Part shown: one piece after another, positions 35,696-49,002 of the stretch | Layout of the letters: every line of letters starts with the position of its first letter | How positions within the stretch are numbered: the stretch's first letter is position 1 | NCBI GenBank assembly: GCA_905182985.1 | Contig: CAJJDN010000074.1 | Coordinates: 390,431 to 454,430, forward strand | DNA: 64,000 bases | From: Paramecium sonneborni | Taxonomy: Eukaryota > Ciliophora > Oligohymenophorea > Peniculida > Parameciidae | Reading direction: 5' to 3' | The notes under the pieces: model-generated | Database searches by the model: none | Seen by the model: the letters and a program-made list of their open reading frames with translations, nothing else | What the model was told of the DNA's origin: nothing | Program-made: the position numbers and the translations under genes

Positions 35696-38450
35696 TCATT
35701 TTAAATAATTTGGAATTTGTAAATGTTTACCTTCTATACTTGGTTCTACTTTTCTTTTGTAACTATTTTAATTTACTTAATCCTTAATTATTGTATAATT
35801 TTTTAATTGCAATTTTTATTTCTCTTTAAACAATTCTTAATAAAATGAAAATGGACTTGTAGGTAAGAATCCCAACCCTTAATTTACATTCTATTAAATT
35901 TGCTATTGATCTGAAAAAACTGTTTTATTTTAGGTTTTTAATTTGGATGCCTAATATAAAGTTAAGTTTTGATTATTTATAAATTAATTTGGAATATTAA
36001 ATTGTTATTTCTTATTATTTTAACTGATACTTCTTCTCTTTGTTACTGAAGATGCTCTCGACTCTCCTTCATCCCTCATTATTACTAAATAATCTTATTA
36101 AGGAGAGAATTCTTCCATATCTCTAAATTATACATTTGCATTATTTTTAAATTGAGTTGATTATGATTCTATATTCACTTAAATTCCTTTATCTATATAA
36201 TTTATTTCTTGGATCATTAGATTATCTCTTTTTCTAATCTTATCAACTTATTTCTAAAATCCACTAGAATTTGTATCTAGTAATTATTATTAACTTTTTT
36301 TCTCTCTTTTTTATGATATACTTTCATTATTTCTATCTTTCTTTTAACTAATCTTTGGTATATTGTTTTATTGTTATTAATTTTAAATTCGATTTGATTT
36401 AGGAGATTAATTAGTATTATTAGATGTTTTCTGAGTTGCTTTTAATGGAAATTTATTTTCAACATAAGAAAAATTTAGTTATTCTTTTGGACTAGTTGCA
36501 TATTCTGTAATTTATAATTATATTAATGGAGCTTCTGTAGACTATAATCTGATTTGTTAAAAATTACTATCTTCATTGAATTCTTAACTCATAGTATATC
36601 TAATCTATATTTACAAAGCTATATTACATCAAAAAAATCAGTAATAGTTTCCGCGTCACTTTTTGGCTTATTATTATGTATTATTTGTTAAGCAATTGCC
36701 AATTAGAAGAAAGTTATTAAACTCGATTAAATTTCGGGATCATTACTTTATAAAAACTCTAAATTGATTCCATTCTTTAAAAGTGATAACAAATTTATTT
36801 TTGATGGATAACCTACTTTTTGTAATATTTAGCAAAAGGGTTTAGTTATTAATTTGATAGTTGTTTCATTATTTTATAATTCCTGTTTTAATGTTTGGAT
36901 TATTTACAATTACATTTAAATTGTATTTTTATGTTTTTAAATCTCCATTTATTGAGATTTACATTTTTATTCAATTATATTTTTTTCTTACTCTAGTTTT
37001 ATAACAATATATTGAGCTTACTAATAATTTTATATCAATTTTTCATAATCTTTCAAAGTAAATTCATCATTTACCTATTTTAAATAATTATTTATTTTTT
37101 ATTTCAATTCATATAAACTATCTTCATCTAAATCTTATTAATAAAGCTAATAAAATTTGGAAAAATTGACCCATCTTGCAAAGGCAAATTTTAGACTCAT
37201 TTTTTTAATTAATTGAGGATCGGTCAAATCTTTCTATTGCAATTTTAATTTAATCTCAAATTCTTATGAAAGTTTTATTTATTATTCTTTTAATTTCTAT
37301 TCAAGTGTTTCATAAAATTATTCTTAAATTTTATTTACATTTTCTTAATGTGTTAATTAAATTTCTTCAATAATTTATTCTTTATTTGATATTTCTTATT
37401 TTAAATTGGATATAATTTAAATATTATCATCTATCATAATTTTTAACTACTCTTCTTATAATTATTTTTATCTTTAAAACATTCGACCTCCAGCTGAATT
37501 TTTAGAAATAAGTTCATCAATTTCTCTATAATTAATTCCGTAGCCACCAATTTAATTATCAAATACTTGAAAAATTATTTTATTTCCAACTTAATCTTAT
37601 ATTTGTTTCCAAATTTTATATGGATCTTTTTCTATTAAAAATAACATTTTAATAATAGATTAAAGTGTATTATTTTAAAGTAAAACTTAAATGGTTCTTT
37701 TATGAGATTCACATTCAGTACTCAAAGCAGTCAATTCAATTTTATATCTTTAAACAGTTTATTAACATTATTTTTATAACAGATTAAATTTGTCCTAAAT
37801 ATAATTCTACAATTCTGGTTCTAAAGCTTATTTTATATCAAAGTAATTAACTTCATAAAACTCAGTTCCAGGATTTTCAAGTTACCTCAAAAACTTAATT
37901 AGAAAAATATGAATACCATTGATTTAAGATGTTGTATGTCTTTTAAATAATTTGTAGTCATTTATAAAATTTATTCATCTCTTTTGGTTACTTTGAGGTT
38001 TGTTTCATACAATAATTGCTAGAGTGTAGTTAATTAAGATAAATCATTTTCATTAGGAGGTATATCAGTAGGTTTATGTTCTAAGGAATGTGCTTTATGT
38101 ACTTTAGGTTTGTTTCTAATGATGGAATCAAATTCATCACTTGAACTTAATTCTCCTGATTAAAAACCTTCATTTTTGAATATGTATTTAAAATGGTTCT
38201 TTTGATGAATTGAATTAAAGAATGATTGAATATTAAACATAGTGTTATCGATATCAGAAATGGTGAAAAATGATTCAATATCATATTCAATAGGAATATG
38301 AAAAATGTAAATGACACATTCTTTAATAAAGTTGAGTATATTAGTTTATAAAATATCCTATATTAAATTTCAGATTGATACATTAGTTGTAGAAGATAGA
38401 TCTAAGTGTAATTTGAGAGTGTTACAAAGTTTATCAATCAATTTTAACAT
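35696..38450 (-). CDS. Long coiled-coil protein
   Basis: Predicted 894 residues. Introns on the + strand are 38358-38381, 37894-37916 and 36605-36627. The first 200 residues are globular (CVIYIFHIPIEYDIESFFTI; KAHSLEHKPTDIPPNENDLS). A segment VFDNQIGGYGINYREIDELI looks like a lone EF-hand relative. Long helices rich in K, E, Q and I then run for about 300 residues and should form coiled coils. The C-terminal third is polar, S/N/Q-rich and disordered. Ciliary or basal-body scaffold proteins often look like this, but nothing here is diagnostic. Its start is only 29 bp from the divergent neighbour's start. Confidence 0.72.
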
Positions 38451-38479
38451 TAATATTTGTTTTTATATTAAAAATTAAA

Positions 38480-41400
38480 ATGGAAACAGTGCTTTAAGAG
38501 AGTATTCTTGCATTAACATTTAATCATGAGAGAAGTAGTATAATATACTTGGCATAACCAAGTTTTTAAGGTGAGAATCCAATAAATGAATTGATTGAAT
38601 TAGATTTACACAATCAGACTGTATTGGAGAGGTAAAAAATAATAGAAATATATATAGATACATAATATCTAAGTAATTACCAAATTAGCCTCCTTTTATG
38701 TTGATTACATCAAAAAGGAAGGGATATTTAATATTGGCATTTCAGCCATCTTTAATGGAGATATGGTAATTAGGAAATAGTGCGTAAGGATTTAATTAAT
38801 CAATTTGGTCAGGGGAGACAAAGGGAAGAAGTGGATATGAAATATAGCATGCTGATGTGAGCAATTTGGATGTAAGTTTTGCATATAACAACTTAAAAAG
38901 GGTATTCTATTCTTCAGTGCTATGGATTAAAGAAATATATATTGTGCGAATATAGATGATACAATTTAATCAAATAGTCTAGAATTGAATTTAAGTAAAT
39001 TGAGATTACCTGAACGAGTAAATGTAAACGATTTGAAATGTCATCCTACTGATTATAAAATATGTAGTGCATGTTCAGATGGATTTGTAAGAGTATGGAA
39101 TTAAACAACACAGACTTAATTAAATAGTATATAGGATGAAAATAATATTATTATATCCCTGGCATTCTAGTAAGATGGTTAGAAATTGTTATGTGGTTCT
39201 GATAATGGAAAAGTATCCTATATAAATTATATTCATAGATTTTATGTTATGATGCTAAATCTTTAGGAGATAGAAATATATTATTAGCTATATATTAATT
39301 AGAACAAAATCATAATAATGGTTTATTATGTTTGCATTGGGCTAATTATAATGGAGCTATCAATTGTAATTAATTTCTAGCATATCTTTATGATGGCAGT
39401 ATCAAATTATTAAATATTAAATTACTTGTCCCTTAAGATATGATTCGAGATTAGAAAATATCTAAATCCAAGAAATAAGAACTTTTTGGTAGTATCAAAG
39501 AAATCTAGAATCTATTAGTTATTAAAAATGATCTTAAATATAATGCTTAAAGATAATAACCTAATATTGGATTATCTAAATTTATTTAAATTCACCCGTA
39601 TGCTAATTTTATTAGTTTAAATTCAATTAAAACTTTACCTGATTAAACACTTTAAAGTTAGATATTTTATTAATATAAAACCTAAATAATTCTTTTAAAT
39701 GATAATACTAATCTCTTAGCTGAATATCCTGTTAGTTCTCAATAATATTAATATTCATTTCAAGAACTATTTCCAGATGAAAAAAATAGAATACTAACCT
39801 AAAGGTATCTCTATTATATTGATTAACATACTATGGAAATTAAATAATATTGTTTAGCTAAAGGAATGTTGAAATCTATTGCAAATTTAAAGTAAATGAT
39901 TTTAGTTGAAAATCCAATCTTCTATTCATTAAGTATTAGACCAAATTCTCTTAAATATGCTCAAAGAACTCAATTTCTTTTAAGTTATAAAATAGAAACT
40001 ACTTATAGATGTTGCACAGTAATGTCTAATGAAGGAGTTTTATCAGATATTTTAAAGGAATATCCTGCTAGATTTTCAATGTTTTTAGGATAAGAATCTT
40101 GGGCAAATCCTCCATTATTTTTACTTTATGAGGATAGATCAAGTTATAGTATTATATTTGAAGATTCCTTACCTTAAGAGGAAGATATGTTAAAATTATT
40201 AAATAAATAAGACAAAGATAAATTACAAAACTAAATGAAATAATCATTAAATTTAAAAGTGCAAAGAATGTTTTGGACTCCTTTAAGATCTGGTTTTGTT
40301 GTAATTTATTAACCAATGAATGAAAATATATTGAAGTTTAGTAGAAACAGAAATGCTGAAAATAATCTATTAGATTTATTAATGTAAAGTGGAATTGAAA
40401 TGAGTTTCAAATTTGGGACTGATGAATAATTAACAGATTTAGTTTGGTAGAAAGATTAAAATATAGCAGCAGTAGTTACTATTCATAATGTTTATATTGT
40501 TGATGATAGTCTAAATACTCTTAAATTGATTTCACTTTAACCTTAAGTTAATAAAAAGTAATTTAAATCTAATAAAATTAGAAATCGAATTTTACTTACT
40601 TATTGGATGGCTTAGACACTTATCTTATAAACCAAATTTCATATTCTTTATGTTTTATTAAATGGGACTTGTGCTTCCATATAATCAATTGATAATTACG
40701 AAGAAAAGAATGTACTTTCAGCTTTGTTATGGGATAGAATGATTTTACTATGTTAGAGGTAACATTTATTAGTATAGTATTAGTCATTCCAAAAAATAAA
40801 ATAATATTGAAATAAAAACTAAATTTATCAATATTCTATAACCTGTTTTATAAGGACATATACATAATAAACGATTCTTTAATTAAATTGTAGATGAATC
40901 AACTATTACTAAATTATTATTGACTTTTGCAAATCCAAATATTGATTATTCCCTAATTAAAGATTTAGAATAGTAAAAATATAATATTATAATAAAGATT
41001 TGTATCTTGTGCTAAATTTATAATTTAACTAGATGATTGTAATTAATTTACAAAACATCAAAAAGCTAAATATTTCATGAATACATTAGATCATGAGAAT
41101 TTAAGTGAAACTCTCTTTGGAGGTGGAGGCATAATTAATAATGAAGATTTATAATAACAACTTATTAAAAAAATTAAAGACAGAAGATTTGAATATTTTT
41201 AAGTCCTACTTGAATAAGCAAAGTAATTCTATCTTATGACATTTTAATATAAAATAGCTGCTGAGATAGATGCTATTCTTAATAAATAACCAAATTTTAT
41301 TCTATAAATTTTAAAGAAATAGAAATAGATAAATAATATTGATGAATATTTAACTAAAGAGTATACTAATAATGACGAAGCAATCTAATTAGCACATAAA

Positions 41401-43883
41401 GTTTAAAATTAAGGAAATCTATTCTTTAGAGATAACATCAAGTAATTGATTGAATTATTAACATAATAATAAGAACAAATAAAAAATAATTAAGATATGT
41501 AAAATATGTTACCATCTCATTATTTTACAGATTATTTATTAGAGAAGTTAAAATAAATATAAAATATGAAATCTTTACATAATAAAGTAGAATTTGGAAA
41601 GGATAAATTCAATTTAATATATGAGGATATTAGAAATGAGGAAGATGATGAAGAATCAGTTGTTGATAATAAAGTTATTAGATTATTTGATAGATTAACT
41701 TATGATTCTATTGGTTTCTTTTTAGGTGTAGGTGGATAACCTTAATCTCATTAAGATAATAAAATGTTTGATGGAAAAAATGATGATGAAAAGTAAAGAT
41801 AAGATTAATAATATGATTTTAATGAAAATGATACTAAAGAATTTTAAGAACTTTTAATCTATTGGAGAATTGATGAAGGAAAAGGTAATAAAATAGGAGA
41901 TTATGGAAATTATAATTGTGTTGGTGATATATATGTAAATAAGGAAATTAGTTCAGAAACAGAACATTTATGGGAAAAATTAGAAGAAAGTGATCCAATG
42001 GATATTTAAGATTTATGGGGAAATTATTGTAGTGCTTAATAAGGATTTGAATTAGGTCCTTAGGCAGGTATATAAACAAGAAAAAAGAATTATTGGAAAA
42101 AGAATAAATTATCAGATTTTACAATTGAAATGTGGATTAAACCATTACAATCATCTGGATAGATATTATAAGTAGATTAAAATTTTATTCTTAATATAAA
42201 TGAATTGAATATTGAAGTTATTATTGATGGTTAAATAGTTTAATTTAATCTAGATGAAAATGATGAATATAATCCTATTAATTAACCATAAGTGAAATTA
42301 AATTTTTGGAATCATATTTGTTTATCTTATGAATAATCAGCAAGTGTTTTATATTTATATATTGCAGCTAAATATTAGTTTAGTTGTTAGGAACTTGAAA
42401 TTTCTCATGATCTTTTTAAAAATAAAAATTTAATCTTAGGATAAACTACTCAAGAACCTAATGTTAAATATAATGTAATTAAATGTATGATAACAGAATT
42501 TAGATTTTGGAAATAAAAGTTTTAACTTAAAGAAGTTCGAGATGGTTATAGATAACCTTTACCTATAGTTCATGAGAAATAAAAAGAAATTAAAATTGAT
42601 ATCAAATAGGATTCTAAACCTAAACCTACTACTGGATTAAATGCATTTTAAGGATTGAAATTAGATTTTGCTTTAGAATCTATAGAAGAAAAACCAATTA
42701 AATAAATACAAATATAATAAGAAGATGATGGATAAGGAACTACATAAATTGAATAAGCAAACTCTGATTTTGGTTGGTTTGGAGGATCATAACCAAATTA
42801 AATATCAAATAATAATAATTTTGAATTTGATAGTAACTTTAATGCTTTTGCTTAAGCTGCTGTTTCTTAAGTTAAATAAGGAGAATGGGGGAATGATTTT
42901 GGTGAATTTGCAAGTTTTGAATAAACTTAAGCAAAATCAAAAACTAATAATGAATTTTCATCTTTTTCAAATGATAATACTAAAACTCATTAATTAGAAC
43001 CTCAATAAAAACAAAAAAATAAAGAAGAACCAAAATAATTATAATAGTAAAAATCTAAACAAGATTAACCAAATGTTTAATAATAATAAGTTTAATTATA
43101 ATAAGATAAAGCATAATTAAATTAATAATAAATTCCTTAAAAAAATTCAATATAAGAAATTCAACAAATTGTTGATTAGGCTGTTAAATAGTTTGGTTTA
43201 AAATAAACCAAAGAAGGAGTTGAGAATCTATAAAAAGCTTTTTAAAAATTAAATGATTATTTATAAGGAAATAAAGAAAAACTATAAAGAGTATAAAAAT
43301 TATTTTATAAATTTAGATTTAAAAATTCATAGTTCATTGTGCTCAATATAGATTTGCTTTTTAATTACTAATTGGGATTAACTAAATGCATGAGAAAGGT
43401 AATTTTAAAAAAGAAATTTATATGCATTTAATTTTGATTCATTAAAATATCATTCCAAGTCATAAACTTCATTGGATTATTTAATCAATATTTATTTGTA
43501 TTGAATATGAAAATACAGCTCTTGCAGAAACATTATTAAATTAATTAAAGTAGAGTTTAGATAAGGTAAAATTGACAGAGGAGGATAATTAATTACTTAA
43601 AGATTGCGAATAAAAATTATCAAAACTTTAAGATAAAAAGAATTCTGGATTATATAAATTGACATGTCCATATTGTAAAAGTCATTTTCCATTTAAAGGA
43701 ATAAAAAAATGCAATAAATGTAATAAAGACTTCTTTATATGCTAATTTAAATTGCTTTGCATTTCCAAAGTTGATTGTCTAAGATGTAAGGCTTGTGAAT
43801 CTGTTTTCAGTAAAGAATCAGTATAAGTTGGTTAAAAATGCCCATATTGTCATCTTGATGCTTTGATAGTGCCTGGAGCTTGA
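38480..43883 (+). CDS. Beta-propeller / lectin-fold / zinc-ribbon protein with frame breaks
   Basis: About 1,750 residues from six exons (introns 38632-38657, 38872-38900, 39213-39238, 40759-40783, 40973-40997). The N terminus has WD40-like blades (KICSACSDGFVRVWN; DGQKLLCGSDNGKILCYD). A long helical region follows, then a segment like a concanavalin/LamG fold (FTIEMWIKPLQSSGQILQVD; FWNHICLSYEQS) near 42120-42540, a Q-rich stretch, a helical tail and zinc ribbons (CPYCKSHF; CNKCNKDF; CLRCKACE; CPYCHLDA). Between 43400 and 43520 coding-like sequence needs two +1 frame changes and no intron fits. Read literally the frame ends at TGA 43435-43437, and a separate 153-residue frame starts at 43422. 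A coatomer- or IFT-like role is possible but unproven. Confidence 0.68.
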
Positions 43884-43998
43884 TTTTGATTATTTTATTC
43901 ATTATATGATGATTCCTCATAAAAATTGGAGAATAATTTTGTAATTTAATAGATATTAATTATTATAAATTTGTTAAGAATAATCGAATATAATATTA

Positions 43999-44988
43999 AT
44001 GGATAACAAATTGAGAAGTGTGATTTAATTTGCTCTTTACACTCTATTGTTTTCAGTAAAAAATACTATGGATTTTGGTAAAAGAATAGAACATAGTTTA
44101 TATGTATAAATATGATTTGATTAAGGCAATTTATTTAGTAAGTTGTCTCTTTTCATATTATTATCTATAAAAGTTTATTAAGAAAAATTGTAAGAAGGCG
44201 AATTTAATGTAATAATATATGTATAAAGAACGAAGATAAAAATTAACTAAGTTACTTTTAATAACTTTGATGTTAAATTGTTTGCCATTAGAAAATGTAT
44301 TAGATTAGAATTATCCAGGAGTTTATAGAGAATTGACAGAATTAATAAATTAAACAATTATATTTTATACTTGGTTGGTGATGTTTGAATAGAATTAGAA
44401 AAAAGAAAATGTTGATTAATAAGCAATTAAACCAATTACGATATTTAAAGTATTATTTTGTTTTGGTTATCCTTTAAATTCAAGTTTGGAAATGATAAAT
44501 CGAATAGTAAATTTTATATATAGATTATAATTTTTTATTAGATAGATTAAAAGAAAAAAAGAGAATATTAAGTTTTATTGGGATTAGAGTTACTTTATGG
44601 AGTAGTATTTTTAGTGTAATATGGCCTTTATATAAAATAATATAAGATGAGAGATGTGAAGACTAATGTAAATTTCAAATAGCATGATCCTTTTGATGAT
44701 GAATTAACAGACACAATTTCACCTGAAAATGATAAGGAATCAATGATTTATGATTATTTTAGATTTTCTGTAATAGGATGTTTAAGTCTTATAATAAACA
44801 CAATAGTAAAGGATTATTAATTTGAAAGAGCGAGTATGAGTTACATAAAGCAAACTGGAATTATAGTAGTATATGTAATATTAATTTCGAATTTGATAAA
44901 AATAAGAGAAGAAAAATAATTGGAAAACAAGAGTTTTTTAGAATTAAGTAATAAATAGGCTAGAAGTGATGAACCCTTATAGGTTTGA
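43999..44988 (+). CDS. Polytopic membrane protein, unknown
   Basis: Predicted 310-317 residues starting MDNKLRSVIQFALYTLLFSV. A 22-nt intron lies at 44104-44125. A second starts at 44507 and ends at 44523 (17 nt) or 44541 (35 nt); both keep phase. Hydrophobic segments are seen at the N terminus, around YLVSCLFSYYYL, LLLITLMLNCL, IIFYTWLVMF, LLGLELLYGVVFLVQYGLYI, FSVIGCLSLIINTIV and IIVVYVILISNLI, so about seven membrane spans. Lysine-rich loops alternate with them. No signature of a transporter or receptor family was recognised. Confidence 0.65.
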
Positions 44989-45025
44989 TAGTTTATAGGA
45001 TTATATTATATATAAAATAAAAAAT

Positions 45026-47268
45026 ATGAACGTTTAATAAACAAAAACATCATCATTGAAGAATTTTTAAATAATATAAGAGTTAGGGAAAGGGTCATTT
45101 AGTACAGTTTATAAGGTATTTTGAGATAATAGAATTAGGTAAAAAGAATAGTTGATGGTTAAGAATATGCATTGAAGAAAGTGAAATTAGGATGCTTAAA
45201 ATAAAAAGAAAAAGAGAATGCATTAAATGAAGTTCGATTATTAGCTTCAATTAATAGTAAATATATAGTAGCCTATAAAGTAATATAAGTATTAATAAAA
45301 TAGGAAGCCTTTTTTGATGAGGATTCTCAATGTTTATGTACTGTGATGGAACTGTTATCAGGAGGAGATGTGTATCGTAGAATTACTTAAGCATTAAAGG
45401 GAGGTCCTTAATTCTCTGAATAAGATATATGGAAGGCATTAATTCATATGATCTTAGGGTATGAATTTGTAGTTAAATTAGATTGAAAACACTTCATGAT
45501 TAGAAAGTAGTACATAGAGATTTAAAATCAGCAAATGTTTTCCTTTCTAGTGATGGCACCTTTAAATTGGGAGATTTAAATGTGTCTAAAGTAGCTAAAT
45601 AAGGATTTGTTTATACTTAAACTGGAACACCATATTATGCTAGTCCTGAAGTATGGAGAGATGAACCTTACAATTCGAAAAGTGATATTTGGTATATCAA
45701 TTTTATTAGATTATTATAGGTCATTAGGTTGTGTTCTATATGAAATGTGTTGTTTATAAACACCATTTAGAGCTAAAGAAATGGATCTCCTTTTTTAAAA
45801 AGTTTAAAAAGGTTTGTATGACTAAATTCCAAATAAATATTCTAAAGAACTTGCTTAAATAATCTCTTTGTTATTAAAAACACAATCTGTATCAAGACCT
45901 AATTGTGACGAATTATTAAAAATTCCTATAATTTAAAATAAAATGAGAGATATTGAAACTTATATTAATCATCAAACATAAAATTAAGAACTTCTAAAAA
46001 CCATTTAAATTCCTAAAACTAATGAATAATTAAACTCTTAATTTCCAAAATCCAAATATGAGAATGAAATAATTAGTTTTGAAAGAAACATTGAAAATAA
46101 ATCTACAGAAAATTCATCAAGTCCTTTTAGATCTCCATAATAAATTTCTAAAATATAATAAGATTCTAGAATAAGTTAAAGATAGGATAGATAAATTGTT
46201 GATATAACTAAAAGTATAGCTTACATAGAAAGATAGAATAAACATCCTTTATTAGTTGAAGGGCCTAGACCATCAGCTTCAAGAAAAATGGAAAAACCAA
46301 AATCTGCTTAACCATTACAAAGATATGAAAGTAATTAAAAAGGATAATTAGAAGATTCTAGTGTTAAGAATTCATAAATTGTTAAATTAAATGAGTCTGA
46401 AAATTTAAGAATAAAGAGAGAAAATGAACTAAAAGCAATCTAAGAATTAAGAAAATAAGAAAGATAAGATTTAAAATATCGAGAGTTAAGAGATTTATAA
46501 TAAATAAGAGATGCTTCGAAAGGAGTAATTGCAGAAAATAGAAGAGTCTCTCCAATATCTTAAACAAGATATTAAGGATAATAATAATAATATGGATTAT
46601 AAAAACAATCATATTCCCCTATAGTAAGAAAAGTAGAATAACCTTAATATTATAAGTAATTTAAATTATAATAATAAATTATTAGCAATAGAATTGTTTA
46701 AAGTCAAATGTAATGTAGACCATAAATAAGTTAATCAATCAATATTAATAATCCTAGTTAATAAATTCGTTAATCAATAGGTCATCTTGAAAATCCTACT
46801 AACAAAAGATATTAAGTTCCATAATCAGCTGCTCCAGTATCTTTAAAATATTCATCTAATTAATTATAAAAACTAACTTCTGATAGATAATAACATCCTT
46901 AATCTGCATTACCATCTAGAGTTGAATAATTAAAATTAGAAAGATCATAAGTCTTTCCAATTTAAGCAAGAGTTGTTAAAACAAGACCAAATGAATCAAA
47001 TTCTATTAATAAAAATTTAGTAACTAAATAAACTAGACCTTTATCATCAAATTAGGCACTTAATGATAGACAAATAAAATAAGAATATTAACCATAATAT
47101 AATCAAATTCATTAAAACTACAATCATTATTATCCTATCGAAACCTATTAAAGACATGCATCAGATTAAAATTTAATTAGATATTAGTAATATTATTAAA
47201 TTATATCTTTTAGATAGCGATAATAAAATAGATAATTAAGATAGAATATAGATGGAAGAAAAATTTGA
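45026..47268 (+). CDS. NEK-family protein kinase
   Basis: Serine/threonine kinase of 714 residues; introns 45116-45138, 45280-45303, 45459-45481 and 45692-45719. The domain reads [80 protein letters not shown] and [22 protein letters not shown] and the GTPYYASPE loop are typical of NIMA-related kinases, which control cilia length, basal bodies and mitosis; ciliates have many. DLN replaces DFG but keeps the metal-binding aspartate. After the domain come about 400 residues rich in Q, S and N, with a charged helical stretch ([20 protein letters not shown]). The tail is unalignable by eye. Confidence 0.92.
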
Positions 47269-47382
47269 TTAATTTTTACTATATCAAAATATGTCTGTAT
47301 ATTATGTAGATTTAATTTAAAAAATAATAATTAATTTTCCATTTTATTTGAACAATAAATTTTTATAATATTAAGATAATAA

Positions 47383-48876
47383 TCATTCATCAATTAAATT
47401 TGTGTGTTATGAAATATTTGTAAGTGCCTTAACTACTGCTTATAAATAATAGCCATTTAAACTTAACAATCCAGTGAAATAATTAAATTATTGGATCAAA
47501 GGAGCATATTCTGTTTCATAATCTAAATCTTCAGTAAATATAGCAAATGTAGTTTTACTATATGGAAATGGATTATAAAGTTCTTAAAATTAAGCCAAAC
47601 TTAATACACATTTAGTATCTTTTGGAAAGGCTGATGAACCACCTTTAAGCTAAGAATAAATAATGATCTTACTCCGACATGTTTATATGTTTTAGCAAGA
47701 AATGGATTTTACATAGAAGCATAGCCAATTAAAGGATAAAAATTCTCATAGAATTTTGTATTAAATAATTCTTAATTGTTAAGTTAATCCAAAAGATTTA
47801 CATAAGCTTAAGTTGAAGCTCTTGTAAAGTATTTTGCTTAGATACCTAATATTTCTCCATCAAGTATTTCTTTTCCTCTAGCTAATAACTTATTTGCTTC
47901 ATCTCCTCCTTATTCTAAAATTTGATGAATTTAATTAGTTTTATCTAACACATATTAAAGTGTAAAAGATGAAATTTATTAAATATATTCTTCTCTTTCT
48001 TTATTTTCATAATTTAAAAATACTAAAAAGTATGATGATAAATAATATGATTGAGTTTACTCTAATTTAATTTATTTGATTGTATTTTCTATTGATTACA
48101 TAGTTAAAAGAGTTTATAAATATTCAGTATTTGTATTTGAACTGAATAAAATCATACCAATAGCTATTTCAATTATTTATATTTTATCATCTTTAATTTT
48201 TCCCATATCACTCCATATTTATAAAAATTAAGTATGAAATGAATCAACATCTTTTAAATAGTATTTATTAACATCACTGAGTGGTATCCATTTCTCAGGA
48301 TCAATTATTCCTTCAGATACTTATCTTGAAAATTCTATTGCTACTGTAATTTTGAATACACTCATTAAATCTTATTATCTATCTCCTTAATAATTAAGTA
48401 TTTCTTTATCATCTGATTTTATTGTTAAGGAAGTACGACTAGGGTTTTTTCTTAAGAAATCAACAAATGTAGGATTTGTAAATTCATTTATCAAGAATAC
48501 TTTAAATTTTGTATCATCAAATTCCCATTAAATTAATCCTGTTGCTAAGTTCTTTTCAAATCCAATTATAAAATAAGATTTTTATGGAATTGGAGAAGCA
48601 TATGTCCAATATTCAATTGGGCCTGTTTTTCCTTTTTTCTCTGTTAGAATTTCATCAAATTACTTCAAAGATAAAGTCTTTTATGCTTCATCATTCAATT
48701 ATTCATATATTATAGCGAAATTGCCTATTTTTAATAGATATTTATTTACCAGAATTATAAGCTTATTTTATAATGTTAAATAAAGCTAAATTTGCTTCAT
48801 CTGTTGGAATAAATTCACTTGAAACAAAATTCAATAAAATCAAACTTAGAAACATAAAATTGAATCCACTAAGCAT
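47383..48876 (-). CDS. Probable secreted or lumenal protein, unknown
   Basis: Predicted 481 residues with introns on the + strand at 48725-48749 and 47650-47672. The start MLSGFNFMFLSLILLNFVSS is a good signal peptide. The rest is soluble, with few cysteines and repeated helical stretches (KKSQYLNY-like aromatic clusters; EQGGDEANKLLARGKEILDG). It ends ALTNISQHTNLIDE with no retention signal or second membrane span. No catalytic motif or family recognised. Paramecium surface antigens are cysteine-rich, which this is not. Confidence 0.7.
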
Positions 48877-49002
48877 TAATATATATTATTAATTTTATTC
48901 TATATATTTTTTCAAACCTTAAAAATTAAAAGTTTATAGAAAAATATATATGAAATATTGATAAAAAATATTCTTTATTTCTATTTATATTTAATGTTCA
49001 TT

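Noticed and set aside
46382..46612. Minus-strand frame rich in I and L
   Set aside because: Complement of the charged helical tail of the NEK kinase.
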